Shown in pieces: positions 17,757-28,770 of a DNA stretch of 64,000 nt. A program made the position numbers and the translations under genes. The first letter of the stretch is position 1. Every line of letters begins with the position of its first letter. The notes below the pieces were generated by a model, which did not search any database, had not been told where the DNA came from, and was given only the letters and a program-made list of their open reading frames with translations. This stretch comes from Chimaeribacter arupi (GTDB lineage: Bacteria > Pseudomonadota > Gammaproteobacteria > Enterobacterales > Enterobacteriaceae): the NCBI RefSeq assembly GCF_002858805.1, contig NZ_PJZI01000018.1, positions 1-64,000 of the forward strand, written 5' to 3'.

Positions 17757-18665
17757 ATGATTGTCAGTAAGAAAAACAGCGACGCTCTGGAAAGTTTCAG
17801 TGAAAAGCTGGAAGTGGAAGGGCGCAGCCTGTGGCAGGACGCCCGCCGTCGTTTTATGCATAACCGTGCCGCGGTCACCAGCCTTATCGTGCTCTGCCTG
17901 ATTGCGCTGTTCGTGGCGCTGGCCCCGCTGTTCGCGGCCTTTACCTATGATGACACCGACTGGAACATGATGTCCGCTGCGCCGGATATGGCCTCCGGCC
18001 ACTATTTCGGCACGGACTCCTCCGGGCGTGACCTGCTGGTGCGGGTGGCGATTGGCGGCCGCATCTCCCTGATGGTTGGGGTGGCAGCCGCGCTGGTGGC
18101 CGTGATCGTCGGGACGCTGTACGGCTCACTTTCCGGTTACCTCGGCGGCAAAACCGACTCCGTGATGATGCGCCTGCTGGAGATCCTGAACTCCTTCCCG
18201 TTTATGTTCTTCGTCATCCTGCTGGTGACCTTTTTTGGTCAGAACATCCTGCTGATCTTTGTGGCGATTGGCATGGTGTCATGGCTGGATATGGCACGTA
18301 TTGTGCGCGGCCAGACCCTGAGCCTGAGACGCAAAGAGTTCATCGAAGCGGCGCTGGTGGGTGGGGTCTCTACCCGCAATATCGTGCTGCGCCATATTGT
18401 CCCGAACGTGCTGGGCGTGGTGGTGGTGTATGCCTCCTTGCTGGTGCCGAGCATGATCCTGTTTGAGTCCTTCCTGAGCTTCCTGGGGCTGGGCACGCAG
18501 GAGCCGCTGAGCAGTTGGGGGGCACTGTTAAGCGACGGTGCCAACTCCATGGAAGTTTCACCCTGGTTGCTGCTGTTCCCGGCAGGTTTCCTGGTTGTCA
18601 CTCTGTTTTGTTTTAACTTTATCGGCGATGGCCTGCGTGATGCCCTCGACCCGAAAGATCGTTAA
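17757..18665 (+). CDS. oppC: Oligopeptide ABC transporter permease OppC
   Basis: The second membrane subunit, 302 aa as in E. coli. An N-terminal cytoplasmic segment (to about 35) precedes the first transmembrane helix; five more follow, with the EAA loop [25 protein letters not shown] facing the ATPases. It pairs with OppB to form the pore. The start codon lies 15 bp after oppB and oppD begins 11 bp after its stop, typical of a translationally linked operon. Confidence 0.97.
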   Translation: MIVSKKNSDALESFSEKLEVEGRSLWQDARRRFMHNRAAVTSLIVLCLIALFVALAPLFAAFTYDDTDWNMMSAAPDMASGHYFGTDSSGRDLLVRVAIGGRISLMVGVAAALVAVIVGTLYGSLSGYLGGKTDSVMMRLLEILNSFPFMFFVILLVTFFGQNILLIFVAIGMVSWLDMARIVRGQTLSLRRKEFIEAALVGGVSTRNIVLRHIVPNVLGVVVVYASLLVPSMILFESFLSFLGLGTQEPLSSWGALLSDGANSMEVSPWLLLFPAGFLVVTLFCFNFIGDGLRDALDPKDR

Positions 18666-18676
18666 GGAGTGCAATC

Positions 18677-19668
<992 letters not shown>

Positions 19669-19672
<4 letters not shown>

Positions 19673-20670
19673 ACAGCATCGCTGAAAAGAAAGTGTTGCT
19701 TGAAGTGGCCGATCTGAAAGTGCATTTCGACATCAAAGACGGCAAACAGTGGTTCTGGCAACCGCCCAAAACCCTGAAAGCGGTAGACGGCGTGACCCTG
19801 CGGCTGTTCGAAGGGGAGACCCTGGGCGTGGTGGGGGAGTCCGGCTGTGGTAAATCGACGTTTGCCCGGGCCATTATTGGCCTGGTGAAAGCCACCAGCG
19901 GGCGGGTCGCCTGGCTGGGGAAAGATTTGCTCGGCATGAACGAGGCCCAATGGCGTGAAACCCGCAGCGATATTCAGATGATCTTCCAGGACCCGCTGGC
20001 CTCACTGAACCCGCGGATGACCATCGGTGAAATTATCGCCGAGCCGCTGCGGACTTATTACCCCAACATGCCGCGCGCCGAGGTCAAAGACAAAGTCAAA
20101 GCGATGATGATGAAGGTAGGGCTGCTGCCAAACCTGGTTAACCGCTATCCCCATGAGTTCTCAGGCGGCCAGTGCCAGCGCATCGGCATTGCACGCGCGC
20201 TGATCCTGGAGCCGAAACTGATCATTTGTGATGAGCCGGTTTCGGCACTGGATGTTTCTATCCAGGCGCAGGTGGTCAACCTGTTGCAGAAACTGCAACG
20301 GGAGATGGGGCTGTCGTTAATCTTTATCGCCCACGATCTGGCCGTGGTGAAACACATTTCTGACCGGGTGCTGGTAATGTACCTGGGGCATGCGGTGGAG
20401 CTGGGCACTTATGATGAGGTGTACCATAACCCACAGCATCCTTATACCCGCGCATTGATGTCGGCAGTGCCGATCCCTGACCCGGACAAAGAGAAACTGA
20501 AGGTTGTCCAATTGCTGGAAGGGGATTTGCCGTCACCGATTAACCCGCCTTCGGGGTGTGTCTTCCGTACCCGTTGCCCGATTGCCGGGCCGGAATGCGC
20601 GCAGACCCGGCCGCTGCTGGAAGGCAGTTTCCGCCACGCGGTTTCCTGCCTGAAAGTTGACCCGTTATAA
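19669..20670 (+). CDS. oppF: Oligopeptide ABC transporter ATPase OppF
   Basis: The second ATPase subunit, 333 aa. Walker [10 protein letters not shown], signature FSGGQCQR, Walker [14 protein letters not shown] and the C-terminal cysteine region [14 protein letters not shown] are all present. It forms a heterodimer with OppD to power peptide import. Its ATG overlaps the oppD stop, so translation is coupled. A strong terminator follows at 20696-20725 and ends the opp operon. Confidence 0.97.
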
Positions 20671-20695
20671 CATCTTGTGTTGCCGTGCAGCTCAG

Positions 20696-20725
20696 ACACC
20701 GCGCCGGTTGCGCGGTGTTTTTTTT
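20696..20725 (+). terminator. opp operon terminator
   Basis: ACACCGCGC (20696-20704) and GCGCGGTGT (20710-20718) pair around CGGTT and run into eight or more T residues. Confidence 0.93.
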
Positions 20726-21116
20726 ATGTCCTGCGTCTTCCGGCTTCACCCTCCGGCCCGTTTAGCCGTGAATACGCTTGTCAGGGGACGTCACGCCTCT
20801 TATAGTTACAACATACTGTATAGACCCCCGTCATACTCTCCGGCAACTGTGACAAACTCAGCATCGCAATGTCTTACAGGGTGGAACGGGCAGGCGCAGA
20901 GGGTGAGGGCATACGGGCCGTCAGGTCACAGCGGAAACGTCAGCACAGCGAGGGTTAAGGCAACAGCAAGGGTTGAGGCAACAGCAAGGGTTGAGGCAAC
21001 AACGGCAAGGGGAAACAGAAATAAGCGCAGCCGCCAGGAGAAAGCTCAGGCAACCGCAAACAGCCAGGAACATCCGCAGGGGGCAGGCTGACGCCTGCCG
21101 CACGGAGCCAGGGCCG
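20726..21116. other. Intergenic region between oppF and yciU with tandem repeat
   Basis: 391 bp between the opp terminator and the 3' end of yciU. The only structure I see is the 18-bp tandem repeat at 20948-21001. An open frame runs through it on the plus strand from inside oppF but has no ribosome binding site, no family resemblance and low-complexity sequence from the repeat, so I do not call it a gene. Confidence 0.5.
20948..21001. repeat. Three tandem 18-bp repeats
   Basis: The unit GCAAGGGTTGAGGCAACA occurs exactly at 20966-20983 and 20984-21001, with a two-mismatch copy at 20948-20965. A decayed trace (GGCAAGGGGA) follows. Direct abutting copies suggest slipped-strand expansion. Confidence 0.9.
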
Positions 21117-21440
21117 TTACTCTTTCCAGAGGATGTGGCAGAACTTGTGATCTTTTTCGCGGCAGATCAATACGCGGGCGAACACATCATTGATCGGCTC
21201 ACCATCGGCATCGGCCAGGCCAATCACCACCTCGGCAAAAAAGTCCGGGTTCAGATCGAGATCAACATGTTCGTTCCAGTCTTCAGCCGGGTCGTACAGC
21301 TCTGCGCCACCGCGTTCTTCGAACTGAAGATTGAACAGCAGCACATCCGCAGGATCCAGGTTCTCGGTCGCCAGCTCCAGAAAAATATCGTAGGCCTGTT
21401 CCAGCGTTTCATCTTCCGTCAGGCGGTTATTCAGATCCAT
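21117..21440 (-). CDS. yciU: YciU family protein (UPF0263)
   Basis: A 107-aa acidic protein nearly identical in pattern to E. coli YciU (109 aa): [24 protein letters not shown] at the start and [19 protein letters not shown] at the end. The family is small, soluble and without an established function; its strongly negative charge led to suggestions of DNA mimicry. I start at 21440, where the family begins; six codons upstream are also open. It is transcribed in the same direction as clsA, 132 bp downstream. Confidence 0.92.
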   Translation of the reverse strand: MDLNNRLTEDETLEQAYDIFLELATENLDPADVLLFNLQFEERGGAELYDPAEDWNEHVDLDLNPDFFAEVVIGLADADGEPINDVFARVLICREKDHKFCHILWKE

Positions 21441-21572
21441 AGAGAATCCCATTAACAAAGTGGGGGAACGTGCAGCATAGCATGAGCCGCCGCACTCCTT
21501 TTTAAAACCTTTTTCTCTCTGCCGGCCATTATTCTGGCGGCACGCCGGCCTGCCTGGCCGGCGCCCCGTTTT

Positions 21573-23033
21573 TTACAGCAGCGGGCTGAAAAAGTAAAAC
21601 AACCGCTCAACGATCCGGTGCCACAGTGGCCGGTTCAGCCATTTTTTGCCATTTAACAGGGTCGAGCGCGCGATGTAATCTTCCTGCACCCTGGCCAGAT
21701 CGGCCCCAAAACCATCATCATCGATGACCAGCGTAATCTCAAAGTTAAGCCACAAACTGCGCATATCCAGGTTGACGGTGCCCACCAGGCTCAGCTGGCC
21801 ATCCACCAGCACGCTCTTGGTGTGCAGCAGCCCGCCCTCAAACTGATAGATATTGACGCCCGCTTCCAGTAACTCATTGAAGAAGGCCCGGCTGGCCCAA
21901 TCCACCAGCATGGAGTCATTCTTGCGCGGCACAATGATGCTGACTTCCACCCCGCGCTGGGCGGCGGTACAGATGGCATGCAGCAAATCGTCACTCGGCA
22001 CGAAATAGGGCGTGGTCATGATCAGCTGTTCACGTGCGGAATAGGCTGCCGTCAGCAGCGCCTGATGGATCATCTCCTCAGGGAAACCGGGGCCGGAGGC
22101 GATCACCTGGATAGTGTGCCCGCTCTCCTGCTCAAACGGCATAATGGTCGATTCCGGCTCCGGCGGCAGAATACGCTTGCCGGTTTCGATCTCCCAGTCA
22201 CAGGAGTAGACGATGCCCATCGTTGTGGCGACCGGCCCCTCCATGCGTGCCATCAGGTCAATCCACTGTCCGACGCCTGAATCCTGCTTGAAGTAGCGCG
22301 GGTCCACCATATTCATGCTGCCGGTGTAAGCCACATAGTTATCGATCAACACCACTTTACGGTGCTGGCGCAGGTCCATGCGGCGCAGGAACACACGGAA
22401 CAGGTTCACTTTCAGCGCTTCCACTACTTCGATGCCGGCATTGCGCATCATGGCCGGGTAGGGGCTGCGGAAAAATTGCAGGCTGCCGGCCGAGTCGAGC
22501 ATCAACCGGCAATGGATGCCGCGGCGGGCCGCCGCCATCAGCGATTCCGCTACCTGATCCACCAGTCCGCCCGGCTGCCAGATGTAAAACACCATCTCAA
22601 TATTATGGCGCGCCAGTTCAATGTCGCGGATCAGCGATTTCAGGGTGTCATCACAGGTGGTCAGCAGCTGTAACTGGTTGCCTTTCACCCCCGGCACGCC
22701 CTGGCGGCGCTCGCACAGCTGAAACAGCGGCAGGGCCACTTCACTGTGCTCCGTGGCAAAAATATCCTTGGATTGTTTCAGTTCACTCAGCCAGCGGGCC
22801 GTGGCGGGCCACATCGCCTTGGCCCGTTCTGCGCGGCGTTTCCCCAGGTGCAGCTCCCCGAAGGAGAGATACGCCACAATCCCTACCAGCGGCAGGATGT
22901 AGATAATCAGCAGCCAGGCCATGGCCGACGGCACTGCCCGGCGTTTCATCAAAATCCGCAGGGTGATCCCGGCAATCAGTAACCAATAGCCAAATACCAT
23001 CAGCCAACTGATCACTGTATAAAATGTTGTCAT
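21573..23033 (-). CDS. clsA: Cardiolipin synthase A
   Basis: ClsA joins two phosphatidylglycerol molecules into cardiolipin and glycerol at the inner membrane. The 486-aa protein (same length as E. coli) has two N-terminal transmembrane helices (about 3-25 and 38-58) and two phospholipase D motifs, HRKVVLIDN and HTKSVLVDG, whose His, Lys and Asp form the active site. I take the ATG at 23033, which gives the family start MTTFYT; a TTG 24 bp upstream is in frame but unlikely. A GC-rich hairpin at 21543-21563 lies after the stop. Confidence 0.96.
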   Translation of the reverse strand: MTTFYTVISWLMVFGYWLLIAGITLRILMKRRAVPSAMAWLLIIYILPLVGIVAYLSFGELHLGKRRAERAKAMWPATARWLSELKQSKDIFATEHSEVALPLFQLCERRQGVPGVKGNQLQLLTTCDDTLKSLIRDIELARHNIEMVFYIWQPGGLVDQVAESLMAAARRGIHCRLMLDSAGSLQFFRSPYPAMMRNAGIEVVEALKVNLFRVFLRRMDLRQHRKVVLIDNYVAYTGSMNMVDPRYFKQDSGVGQWIDLMARMEGPVATTMGIVYSCDWEIETGKRILPPEPESTIMPFEQESGHTIQVIASGPGFPEEMIHQALLTAAYSAREQLIMTTPYFVPSDDLLHAICTAAQRGVEVSIIVPRKNDSMLVDWASRAFFNELLEAGVNIYQFEGGLLHTKSVLVDGQLSLVGTVNLDMRSLWLNFEITLVIDDDGFGADLARVQEDYIARSTLLNGKKWLNRPLWHRIVERLFYFFSPLL

Positions 23034-23288
23034 AAGGGCGAAAAATCCTGTTCGCAAGCCGTTTTATTGAGTTTACGCAGAGTTAACGAAAGGTGAAACC
23101 TTTTGTCCCACATAAAGCGGCGCAAAGTGATCAGACCTCCGGGCACGGTGGGCGTCACGCCGCGTATGCCGGGGGCTGCGGGAAAAGACTGAGAAAAAGC
23201 AGGGAATTAGCGCAGCATTTTTAGACTTGGATCACAAAATGAAATCCCTATAATGCCCCTGTCACCCCAGAACTGAGAAATTATTGTC

Positions 23289-23462
23289 ATGAAACGCACC
23301 AGAAATGAAGTGGGACGCTGGCGGATGCTGCGTCAACAGCAACGCCGCCGCAGCCGTTGGCTGGAGGCGCAATCGCGTCGCTACCGGCACATCTACCGGA
23401 TCCGTGCGGTAAACCACCATCAGCTGCTGCGTCGCATGGTGCTTAATGCGGTGAACTACTGA
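23289..23462 (+). CDS. yciY: Small basic protein YciY
   Basis: A 57-aa reading frame beginning MKRTRNEVGRWRM and very rich in Arg. The start matches E. coli YciY (MKRSRTEVGRWRM, also 57 aa), and the position after clsA on the opposite strand is the same as in E. coli. Function is unknown; the charge suggests nucleic-acid or membrane binding. The ATG is followed by a complete frame to TGA at 23462 and a good terminator directly after, which supports a real short transcript. Confidence 0.88.
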   Translation: MKRTRNEVGRWRMLRQQQRRRSRWLEAQSRRYRHIYRIRAVNHHQLLRRMVLNAVNY

Positions 23463-23465
23463 GAA

Positions 23466-23492
23466 AACAACAGTCCCTGACGGGACTGTTTT
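23466..23492 (+). terminator. yciY terminator
   Basis: AACAGTCCC (23469-23477) and GGGACTGTT (23482-23490) pair around TGAC and are followed by T residues. Confidence 0.85.
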
Positions 23493-23530
23493 GCTTTCAG
23501 GGCCAGGCTGCGTGAAACAGGCCCGCCTGC

Positions 23531-23827
23531 TTAAAAGGTGCGGCGGAACGGCTTCACCACCACTGACTTATAAATCCCGGCGGCAAGATAAGGCTCGGCA
23601 TCGGCCCAGGCCTGCGCGTCAGACAGCGAATCAAATTCCGCAATAATCGTGGAACCGCTGAACCCGGCCTCGCCCGGATCGTTGCTGTCGATGGCCGGAT
23701 GCGGCCCGGCAACAATCAGGCGCCCGGCATCATGCAAGGCCTGTAAACGTGCCAGATGTTCCGGCCGGGCAACCTGGCGTTTGGCCAGCGTGTCAGGATG
23801 ATCTTCGCAATAGAACAGATAGAGCAT
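23531..23827 (-). CDS. yciI: YciI family protein
   Basis: A 98-aa single-domain protein of the YCII family, a dimeric alpha-beta ferredoxin-like fold. [24 protein letters not shown] contains the conserved His and downstream Asp ([12 protein letters not shown]) thought to form a putative active site. E. coli YciI has the same length and place beside tonB. The enzymatic role is not established. It reads away from tonB with 282 bp between their starts. Confidence 0.93.
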   Translation of the reverse strand: MLYLFYCEDHPDTLAKRQVARPEHLARLQALHDAGRLIVAGPHPAIDSNDPGEAGFSGSTIIAEFDSLSDAQAWADAEPYLAAGIYKSVVVKPFRRTF

Positions 23828-24053
23828 ATTTCACCTTTCAAATCATTAAGCTGCACAGGGTTCTACCATAGCTGAAAATCGGGGGCGGCGGGAAGGGATT
23901 AACGTGCGCTCTGTCGCGCCAGGGCAGCCGGCTCACGTTAACAGAACGTAACTTCTGTAGGGTTAATTTTCCTCTTCTGTTAATAACTTGCTGAAAAAAT
24001 AAGATTTATCGTTTTTTTAGCGACGTAAGGCAGAAGAGTTTCCTGCTGCTTAT

Positions 24054-24076
24054 TGAATATGATTGCTATTTGCATT
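24054..24076. promoter_or_regulatory. Possible Fur box before tonB
   Basis: The stretch TTGAATATGATTGCTATTTG (24053-24072), with GCATTT following, resembles the Fur-controlled tonB promoter of E. coli as I remember it. TGATT and a downstream ATTTGCA give partial Fur hexamers. It lies 35-55 bp before the tonB ATG, a position that would block transcription when iron is sufficient. Confidence 0.5.
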
Positions 24077-24109
24077 TAAACTTGCGGCTTCAGAGGAAAA
24101 TGAATCATT

Positions 24110-24859
24110 ATGCCGCCAAAAACCTTCTCATTTGCCCGCAGGATATCGCTCCCGGTTGTGCTCTCGGTTGGATTGCATAGTGCCGTGGTGGGCGGTTTGC
24201 TTTACGCCTCCTTTAATCAGGAGGTCACCTTGCCGCCTAAGCAGGAAGCACCGATCAGCGTCACGATGGTGAACCCGGCGGATTTTGCGCCGCCAAAAGC
24301 CGTGGAGCCGCCGCCGCCGGTGGAACCGGAGCCTGCACCGCCGGAACCGCAAGCAGAGCCGGAGCCGGAACCTGAGCCGCCGCCCCCGCCGAAAGCGGTG
24401 ACCATTGAGAAGCCGAAGCCAAAACCGGTTGAGAAAAAGGTTGAAAAACCAAAACCGAAACCACGGCCAAAAGAGGTGGTGAAACCCGCAGAGCGGCAGG
24501 AAAAACCGGACGCTTCCCCGTTTAAGCAGACGGCCAACACGCCGTCACCGGCAAAATCAGCCCCGGCCGCGGCCGCGCAGCCAACAGTGGCCCAGGGGCC
24601 GCGTCCCTTGCAGCGCGGCCAGCCGACTTACCCCCAACGTGCGTTTGCGCTGCGGCTGGAAGGGCGGGTTAAAGTCCAGTTTGATGTGGAGAGTGACGGC
24701 AGCGTCGGTAACGTGCGCATCTTGTCTGCGGAGCCGCGCAACATGTTTGAGCGCGAAGTCAAACAGGCGATGCGCAAATGGCGTTACGAAGCGAAGCCCG
24801 GTAAAGATCTGGTGGTAACCATTGTGTTTAAAATCAATGGCGGCAGCAGCATCCAGTAA
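24110..24859 (+). CDS. tonB: Energy transducer TonB
   Basis: TonB couples the ExbBD proton motor to outer-membrane receptors for siderophores, haem and vitamin B12. The 249-aa protein has an N-terminal membrane anchor (about 12-32) with the conserved Ser and His of the transmembrane helix ([11 protein letters not shown]), a long periplasmic Pro-Glu and Pro-Lys spacer (about 55-125) and a C-terminal domain ending [20 protein letters not shown]...[10 protein letters not shown]. The link to cobS, cobT and btuR in this window is functional only, through B12 uptake. A shared terminator follows. Confidence 0.96.
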   Translation: MPPKTFSFARRISLPVVLSVGLHSAVVGGLLYASFNQEVTLPPKQEAPISVTMVNPADFAPPKAVEPPPPVEPEPAPPEPQAEPEPEPEPPPPPKAVTIEKPKPKPVEKKVEKPKPKPRPKEVVKPAERQEKPDASPFKQTANTPSPAKSAPAAAAQPTVAQGPRPLQRGQPTYPQRAFALRLEGRVKVQFDVESDGSVGNVRILSAEPRNMFEREVKQAMRKWRYEAKPGKDLVVTIVFKINGGSSIQ

Positions 24860-24862
24860 ACG

Positions 24863-24895
24863 AAAAAAAGCCACGGCGCAGGCCGTGGCTTTTTG
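24863..24895. terminator. Bidirectional terminator between tonB and yciA
   Basis: AAAAGCCACGGC and GCCGTGGCTTTT form a 12-bp stem around GCAG, flanked by A-run and T-run, between the convergent genes. Confidence 0.92.
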
Positions 24896-24918
24896 ATGGG
24901 GCTCAGAGCTGGAACCGG

Positions 24919-25347
24919 TCAGCTGTCGCTGCCGACGCGGAAATTATCCTTCCCGGCGGGCAACTGGCGGGACTTGCCCTGATCGTCCACCGCCACGTAG
25001 GTAAACACCGCCTCGGTGGCGCGGTAGCGCTGGCCCAATGGCTCAGACGACACCTTCTTCACCCACACTTCCACATTGATGGTCATCGAGCTGCGCCCGG
25101 TACGGATACAGCGCGCATAGCAGCACACCACATCACCCACTGCCACCGGCTTCAGGAAGGTCATGCCGTCCACGCGCACCGTGACGACCCGGCCTTCGGC
25201 GATCTCTTTGGCCTGGATCGCGCCGCCCATGTCCATCTGCGCCATCAGCCAGCCGCCGAAAATATCGCCGTTGGCGTTGGTGTCTGCCGGCATCGCCAGC
25301 GTACGCAGCACCAGCTCGCCGTTGGGTAAACTCTGTTTTTCACTCAT
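24919..25347 (-). CDS. yciA: Acyl-CoA thioesterase YciA
   Basis: A 142-aa hot-dog-fold thioesterase that hydrolyses a broad range of acyl-CoAs. The helix segment ANGDIFGGWLMAQMDMGGA carries the catalytic Asn-Asp region of the family, and the C-terminal part holds the CoA-binding strand pattern. E. coli YciA is 132 aa; the N-terminal few residues differ. It is likely cotranscribed with yciB (56 bp upstream) and yciC in the same direction. Confidence 0.94.
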   Translation of the reverse strand: MSEKQSLPNGELVLRTLAMPADTNANGDIFGGWLMAQMDMGGAIQAKEIAEGRVVTVRVDGMTFLKPVAVGDVVCCYARCIRTGRSSMTINVEVWVKKVSSEPLGQRYRATEAVFTYVAVDDQGKSRQLPAGKDNFRVGSDS

Positions 25348-25403
25348 GGGATTGCTTCACACTAAGAAAGTAAATCCCTGCCTGTCCGGCAGGGGCAGGC
25401 CAC

Positions 25404-25961
25404 TTATTTTTTAGGCTCTTGCGGGTGTTTCTGGTCATCCGGCATATGGCGGTAGATATAGAGGCCGCTCAGCAGGGTAAACACCAGCGTCAGCGCCGTC
25501 AGGCCAAACACCTTGAAATTCACCCAGACGCTCTGCGGCAGCCAGAACGCCACATAGATGTTAGCCAGGCCACATAGCAGGAAGAACAGCGCCCAGGCAC
25601 TGTTGAGCCGGTTCCAGACGCTGTCCGGCAACGTCAGCTCTTTCCCCAGCATCCGCTGGATCAGCGGCTTGCGCAGCACCCACTGGCTTATCAGCAGCGC
25701 CAGGGCAAACAGCCCATAAATCACCGTGACTTTCCATTTGATAAACAGATCGTCATGGAAGACCAGCGTCAGCGTGCCGAACACCGCCACCATCGCGAAG
25801 GTGATCAGCGTCATTTTTTCAACTTTACGGTATTTCACCCAGGTGAAAACCAGCGCCAGCGCGGTCGCCGCGATCAATGCGCCGGAAGCGGCGTAAATGT
25901 CATACAGCTTGTAAACCACAAAAAACACAACCAGTGGAAGAAAATCCAGAAACTGCTTCAT
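25404..25961 (-). CDS. yciB: Inner membrane septation/envelope protein YciB
   Basis: A 185-aa integral membrane protein with about five hydrophobic segments, starting [27 protein letters not shown], the signature start of the YciB/IspA (intracellular septation protein A) family. In E. coli it interacts with cell elongation and division proteins and helps keep the envelope intact. It lies in the usual yciC-yciB-yciA order. The last residues are charged and cytoplasmic. Confidence 0.95.
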   Translation of the reverse strand: MKQFLDFLPLVVFFVVYKLYDIYAASGALIAATALALVFTWVKYRKVEKMTLITFAMVAVFGTLTLVFHDDLFIKWKVTVIYGLFALALLISQWVLRKPLIQRMLGKELTLPDSVWNRLNSAWALFFLLCGLANIYVAFWLPQSVWVNFKVFGLTALTLVFTLLSGLYIYRHMPDDQKHPQEPKK

Positions 25962-26097
25962 ACATTATTCCATGTTAAACCGATTGGCCGACTATACCGG
26001 ATTCAGCGGGGCGTGTGTACCACCGGCCGGGCGCGCAAACGGTGCCGGGCAGGCAGAAAAAAGGGCACCCGCAGGTGCCCTTGCCATTCCATCCTGG

Positions 26098-26850
26098 TTA
26101 CTTGCGTAACAGCATATAGAGACGGAACAGGTAGACAAGCAGCATGGCGGAGACCACGTTGCTCAGCGCCGTCAGCACCACGGTTGCCACCGTCGGGGTC
26201 AGGGCCGTGAGGTGGCTGACCAGAAACAGCAGCAGCAATTTAGCCGCCAGCCACAGCATCATCGCCGGGACAACCAGACGGATGTTGGCGTAAGCCAGCC
26301 GCGCACTGAGGCGCAACGCGCCCATTACGCCGACCCGCTCACTGGCAACAATCACCGGGGCCAGTGACACCGCAATCGCAATCAGCACACCCGGCAGGAT
26401 AAACAACATCATGCCCAGCTGAATCAGCAGGGTACAGATGAACATCAGCAGCAGCATACGCGGCAGGATCGGGGCCGAGGCCCCAATGGCCCGCAGCGCG
26501 CTGGTGGGCTGACGTTCAGACACCAGCCGGATCAGCGTCAGCATCCCGCCCGCCAGCAGCACATTGCCCACCAGCGCGGAGAAGGTCGCCGCCGCAGACA
26601 CCTTCAGCAATACGATCTGCTGCTCCGGTGTCATCTGCTGGATAATCTCCTGCAGCCCCATTCCGGCCGTCGAAGCCAGGTCACTCTCCGCGTTGGCCAG
26701 AATGTTGAGCTGGTCGGCATCCGGGATAAAGGCCTGATTCAGCAGCACGGTAATAAATGCGGTCAGCAGCGCCAGCAGCAGGATACTGGCCAGCTGGTTA
26801 CGCATAAAGTTGAAACTGTCACGGTACAACGTACTGGCCGTGATGGGCAT
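26098..26850 (-). CDS. yciC: YciC family inner membrane protein
   Basis: A 250-aa UPF0259 membrane protein with about six hydrophobic segments, for example [18 protein letters not shown] and [28 protein letters not shown]. Function is not established; E. coli yciC neighbours yciB and is envelope related. I start at 26850, where AAGGAG stands a few bases before the ATG and the protein begins [13 protein letters not shown] as in the family. A longer upstream frame overlaps the next gene and is not supported. Confidence 0.93.
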   Translation of the reverse strand: MPITASTLYRDSFNFMRNQLASILLLALLTAFITVLLNQAFIPDADQLNILANAESDLASTAGMGLQEIIQQMTPEQQIVLLKVSAAATFSALVGNVLLAGGMLTLIRLVSERQPTSALRAIGASAPILPRMLLLMFICTLLIQLGMMLFILPGVLIAIAVSLAPVIVASERVGVMGALRLSARLAYANIRLVVPAMMLWLAAKLLLLFLVSHLTALTPTVATVVLTALSNVVSAMLLVYLFRLYMLLRK

Positions 26851-26902
26851 GGAAACTCCTTGGCAACAATCAAAATCACAATAAGACACTGATTGTAACC
26901 TG

Positions 26903-27298
26903 TTACGTGGCTGTGTGGCACCCCGCATCCGGCATTGCCGCCGGCAGCAGGCTGACCGGCACCACCGGGAGCGGCGGCAGGCCATAGCGCGCCCGCGCCC
27001 GGTCGCACGCCTCATTGGCAACACCGTTTTCACCAGACTGATCAAACTCCCGGCACGGGGTGGGCCGGTTAAGGTAAATGGAACAGGAGACTGACTGGCC
27101 TATCTCGCCCTCAAGGGCCGTGCAGCGCGGCGATTTACTGTTGGTGCCTTGCATACAGCGGAGAAACGGGGTGAGAGGTTCCGTGCGGTCAACCGGTACC
27201 AGCCCGCCGCCGTCTTCGGCTTCGGCCCAATAAAAGGAGACACGGAAATAGGCGCAGCACGCGCCACAGCTAACGCAGGGATTAAGGGATTCGCTCAT
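26903..27298 (-). CDS. YkgJ-family cysteine cluster protein
   Basis: A 131-aa protein with a cysteine cluster CVSCGACC at residues 8-15, further cysteines in FLRCMQG and PRCTALEG, and [14 protein letters not shown]. This pattern defines the YkgJ (putative zinc- or iron-chelating) family, of unknown function. It sits 52 bp upstream of yciC in the same direction and diverges from ompW. A redox or metal role is inference from the cysteines only. Confidence 0.85.
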   Translation of the reverse strand: MSESLNPCVSCGACCAYFRVSFYWAEAEDGGGLVPVDRTEPLTPFLRCMQGTNSKSPRCTALEGEIGQSVSCSIYLNRPTPCREFDQSGENGVANEACDRARARYGLPPLPVVPVSLLPAAMPDAGCHTAT

Positions 27299-27425
27299 CT
27301 TGATTACCCACCGACTCCTTACGGTTTCGAACCAAAAACACGGGGAAAGAGCACGTTACTCACGGCCCCGTTTTTTGGCAACAGAAATTTCAGGCCGGAA
27401 AAAGCGCCGATAAAAACAGGTGTTT

Positions 27426-27439
27426 TTGATCTGGATCAA
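27426..27439. promoter_or_regulatory. FNR binding site upstream of ompW, perfect consensus
   Basis: TTGAT-CTGG-ATCAA is a full match to the FNR consensus and the same 14-mer as the adhE-ychE site. Its centre is about 151 bp before the ompW ATG. ompW is a known FNR-activated gene in E. coli and relatives, which supports the call. It might also act on the divergent cysteine cluster gene. Confidence 0.85.
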
Positions 27440-27583
27440 TTCATTGCTTTTTAATGTATCCGGGTAAATTGATCGGGATGGAATCCTCATCTTTTCAATG
27501 CAATGATGCGCGCCTATACGAAATATGAATGTAAAAACCATAAACATTTCTCACGGAAATATATTCAGGCAAAGGAGAGGAGA

Positions 27584-28216
27584 ATGAACAAGGCATCCTG
27601 GGTTTTGCTGGCGGCAGCGGCACTGCCGGCCATCGCGTCGGCGCATCAGGCAGGGGATTTCATCGTGCGCGCCGGAACCGCCACGGTGCGGCCAACGGAA
27701 GGGTCAGACAATGTGCTGGGGCTTGGCCCTTTCGATGTGGATAACAACACCCAACTGGGGCTGACCTTCAGCTACCTGGTGACCGACAACATCGGCGTTG
27801 AGTTGCTGGCGGCCACGCCGTTCAAACATAAAATTGGCCTGCAATCCACCGGCACCCTTGCCGAAGTCAAGCAACTGCCGCCGACCTTGATGGCGCAATA
27901 CTATTTCGGCAGCAAACAGGACGCGCTGCGCCCCTACCTGGGTGTCGGGGTGAACTACACCACCTTCTTTGACGAGAAATTCAACGATACCGGCAAAGCG
28001 GCGGGCCTCAGCGACCTCAGCCTGAAAGATTCGTGGGGCATCGCCGGGCAGGCGGGGCTGGACTATAACCTCAATGAGCACTGGCTGCTGAACATGTCGG
28101 TCTGGTGGATGAATATTGAAACCAAGGCGCGCTTCAATGCCGGGGATGCCCACCAGAGTATCGACACCCGCATCGACCCGTGGGTCTTTATGTTTGGTGC
28201 CGGTTACCGCTTCTGA
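27584..28216 (+). CDS. ompW: Outer membrane protein OmpW
   Basis: OmpW is an eight-stranded outer-membrane beta barrel with a hydrophobic channel, induced on entry to anaerobic growth and a receptor for some colicins and phages. The 210-aa precursor (E. coli 212) has a signal peptide (MNKASWVLLAAAALPAIASA, cut before HQAGDF) and ends in the barrel signal GAGYRF with terminal Phe. AAAGGAGAGGAGA precedes the ATG at 27584; an in-frame ATG 81 bp upstream gives no signal peptide. It has its own terminator. Confidence 0.96.
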   Translation: MNKASWVLLAAAALPAIASAHQAGDFIVRAGTATVRPTEGSDNVLGLGPFDVDNNTQLGLTFSYLVTDNIGVELLAATPFKHKIGLQSTGTLAEVKQLPPTLMAQYYFGSKQDALRPYLGVGVNYTTFFDEKFNDTGKAAGLSDLSLKDSWGIAGQAGLDYNLNEHWLLNMSVWWMNIETKARFNAGDAHQSIDTRIDPWVFMFGAGYRF

Positions 28217-28237
28217 GAGGCCGCGTTTCATCAGGCA

Positions 28238-28268
28238 GAAAAAAGGCGCACCGGGGTGCGCCTTTTCT
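28238..28268 (+). terminator. ompW terminator
   Basis: AAAAGGCGCACC and GGTGCGCCTTTT pair across 28241-28266, with a T-run at the end. Confidence 0.9.
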
Positions 28269-28288
28269 GTTTCTTTACGGCAAAACGA

Positions 28289-28603
28289 CTATTTGATCTG
28301 CATCGCGTTCTCTACCGAGCGTACACCGGTCACTTTACGCGTCACCTGAACGGCGCGGCTGGCGTCGGCCATCGAGCTGACGAAGCCGCTCAACTGCACC
28401 CGGCCTTTAAAGGTTTCGACATTGATCTCGGTCGATTTCAGGGTGTCATCCGCCAGCAGGGCAGATTTCACCTTGGTAGTGATGACCGTGTCATCCAGGT
28501 AACCGCCGGTGCCTTCCGATTTTGCCGTCGGTGCGCAGGCAGACAAGGTCAGCGCAACCATCAGCGCCATACACAGTGCAGATAAGGCTTTGACTATCTT
28601 CAT
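28289..28603 (-). CDS. BON domain lipoprotein
   Basis: A 104-aa exported lipoprotein: signal MKIVKALSALCMALMVALTLSAC with the lipobox LSAC, then a single BON domain (about 38-104) with the pattern TTKVKSALLADDTLKSTEINVETFKGRVQLSGFV. BON domains bind phospholipid and occur in OsmY, YraP and Kbp. The ATG at 28603 follows GGAGAG. It is not part of the standard E. coli order between ompW and trpA. It faces ompW across the 28241-28266 terminator. The role is probably envelope maintenance, but this is inference. Confidence 0.9.
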   Translation of the reverse strand: MKIVKALSALCMALMVALTLSACAPTAKSEGTGGYLDDTVITTKVKSALLADDTLKSTEINVETFKGRVQLSGFVSSMADASRAVQVTRKVTGVRSVENAMQIK

Positions 28604-28732
28604 GTCCACTCTCCATGCCAAATAAAGGAATCATCCTTTGCCACAGCCAATCGGCCGTTACGGGCGCAGGTTCAATCAGTTTGGTGCATAGATGAGGGTT
28701 AGACAAATCCAGCGGGGAAATAAGCAGCACAA

Positions 28733-28764
28733 ATAACGCCTTACCGCACGAAACGGTAAGGCGT
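28733..28764 (-). terminator. trp operon terminator
   Basis: CGCCTTACCG (28737-28746) and CGGTAAGGCG (28754-28763) form a 10-bp stem just after the trpA stop on the minus strand, followed by TTATTTG. Confidence 0.75.
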
Positions 28765-28770
28765 GGAGGA

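Noticed and set aside
20657-21091. 144-codon open frame running through the 18-bp repeats
   Set aside because: It starts inside oppF, has no ribosome binding site, crosses the opp terminator and gains its protein-like repeat only from the DNA repeat.
21543-21563. Terminator after clsA
   Set aside because: The GCCGGCC and GGCCGGC stem is strong but has no poly-T on the clsA side, so I do not list it as a terminator.
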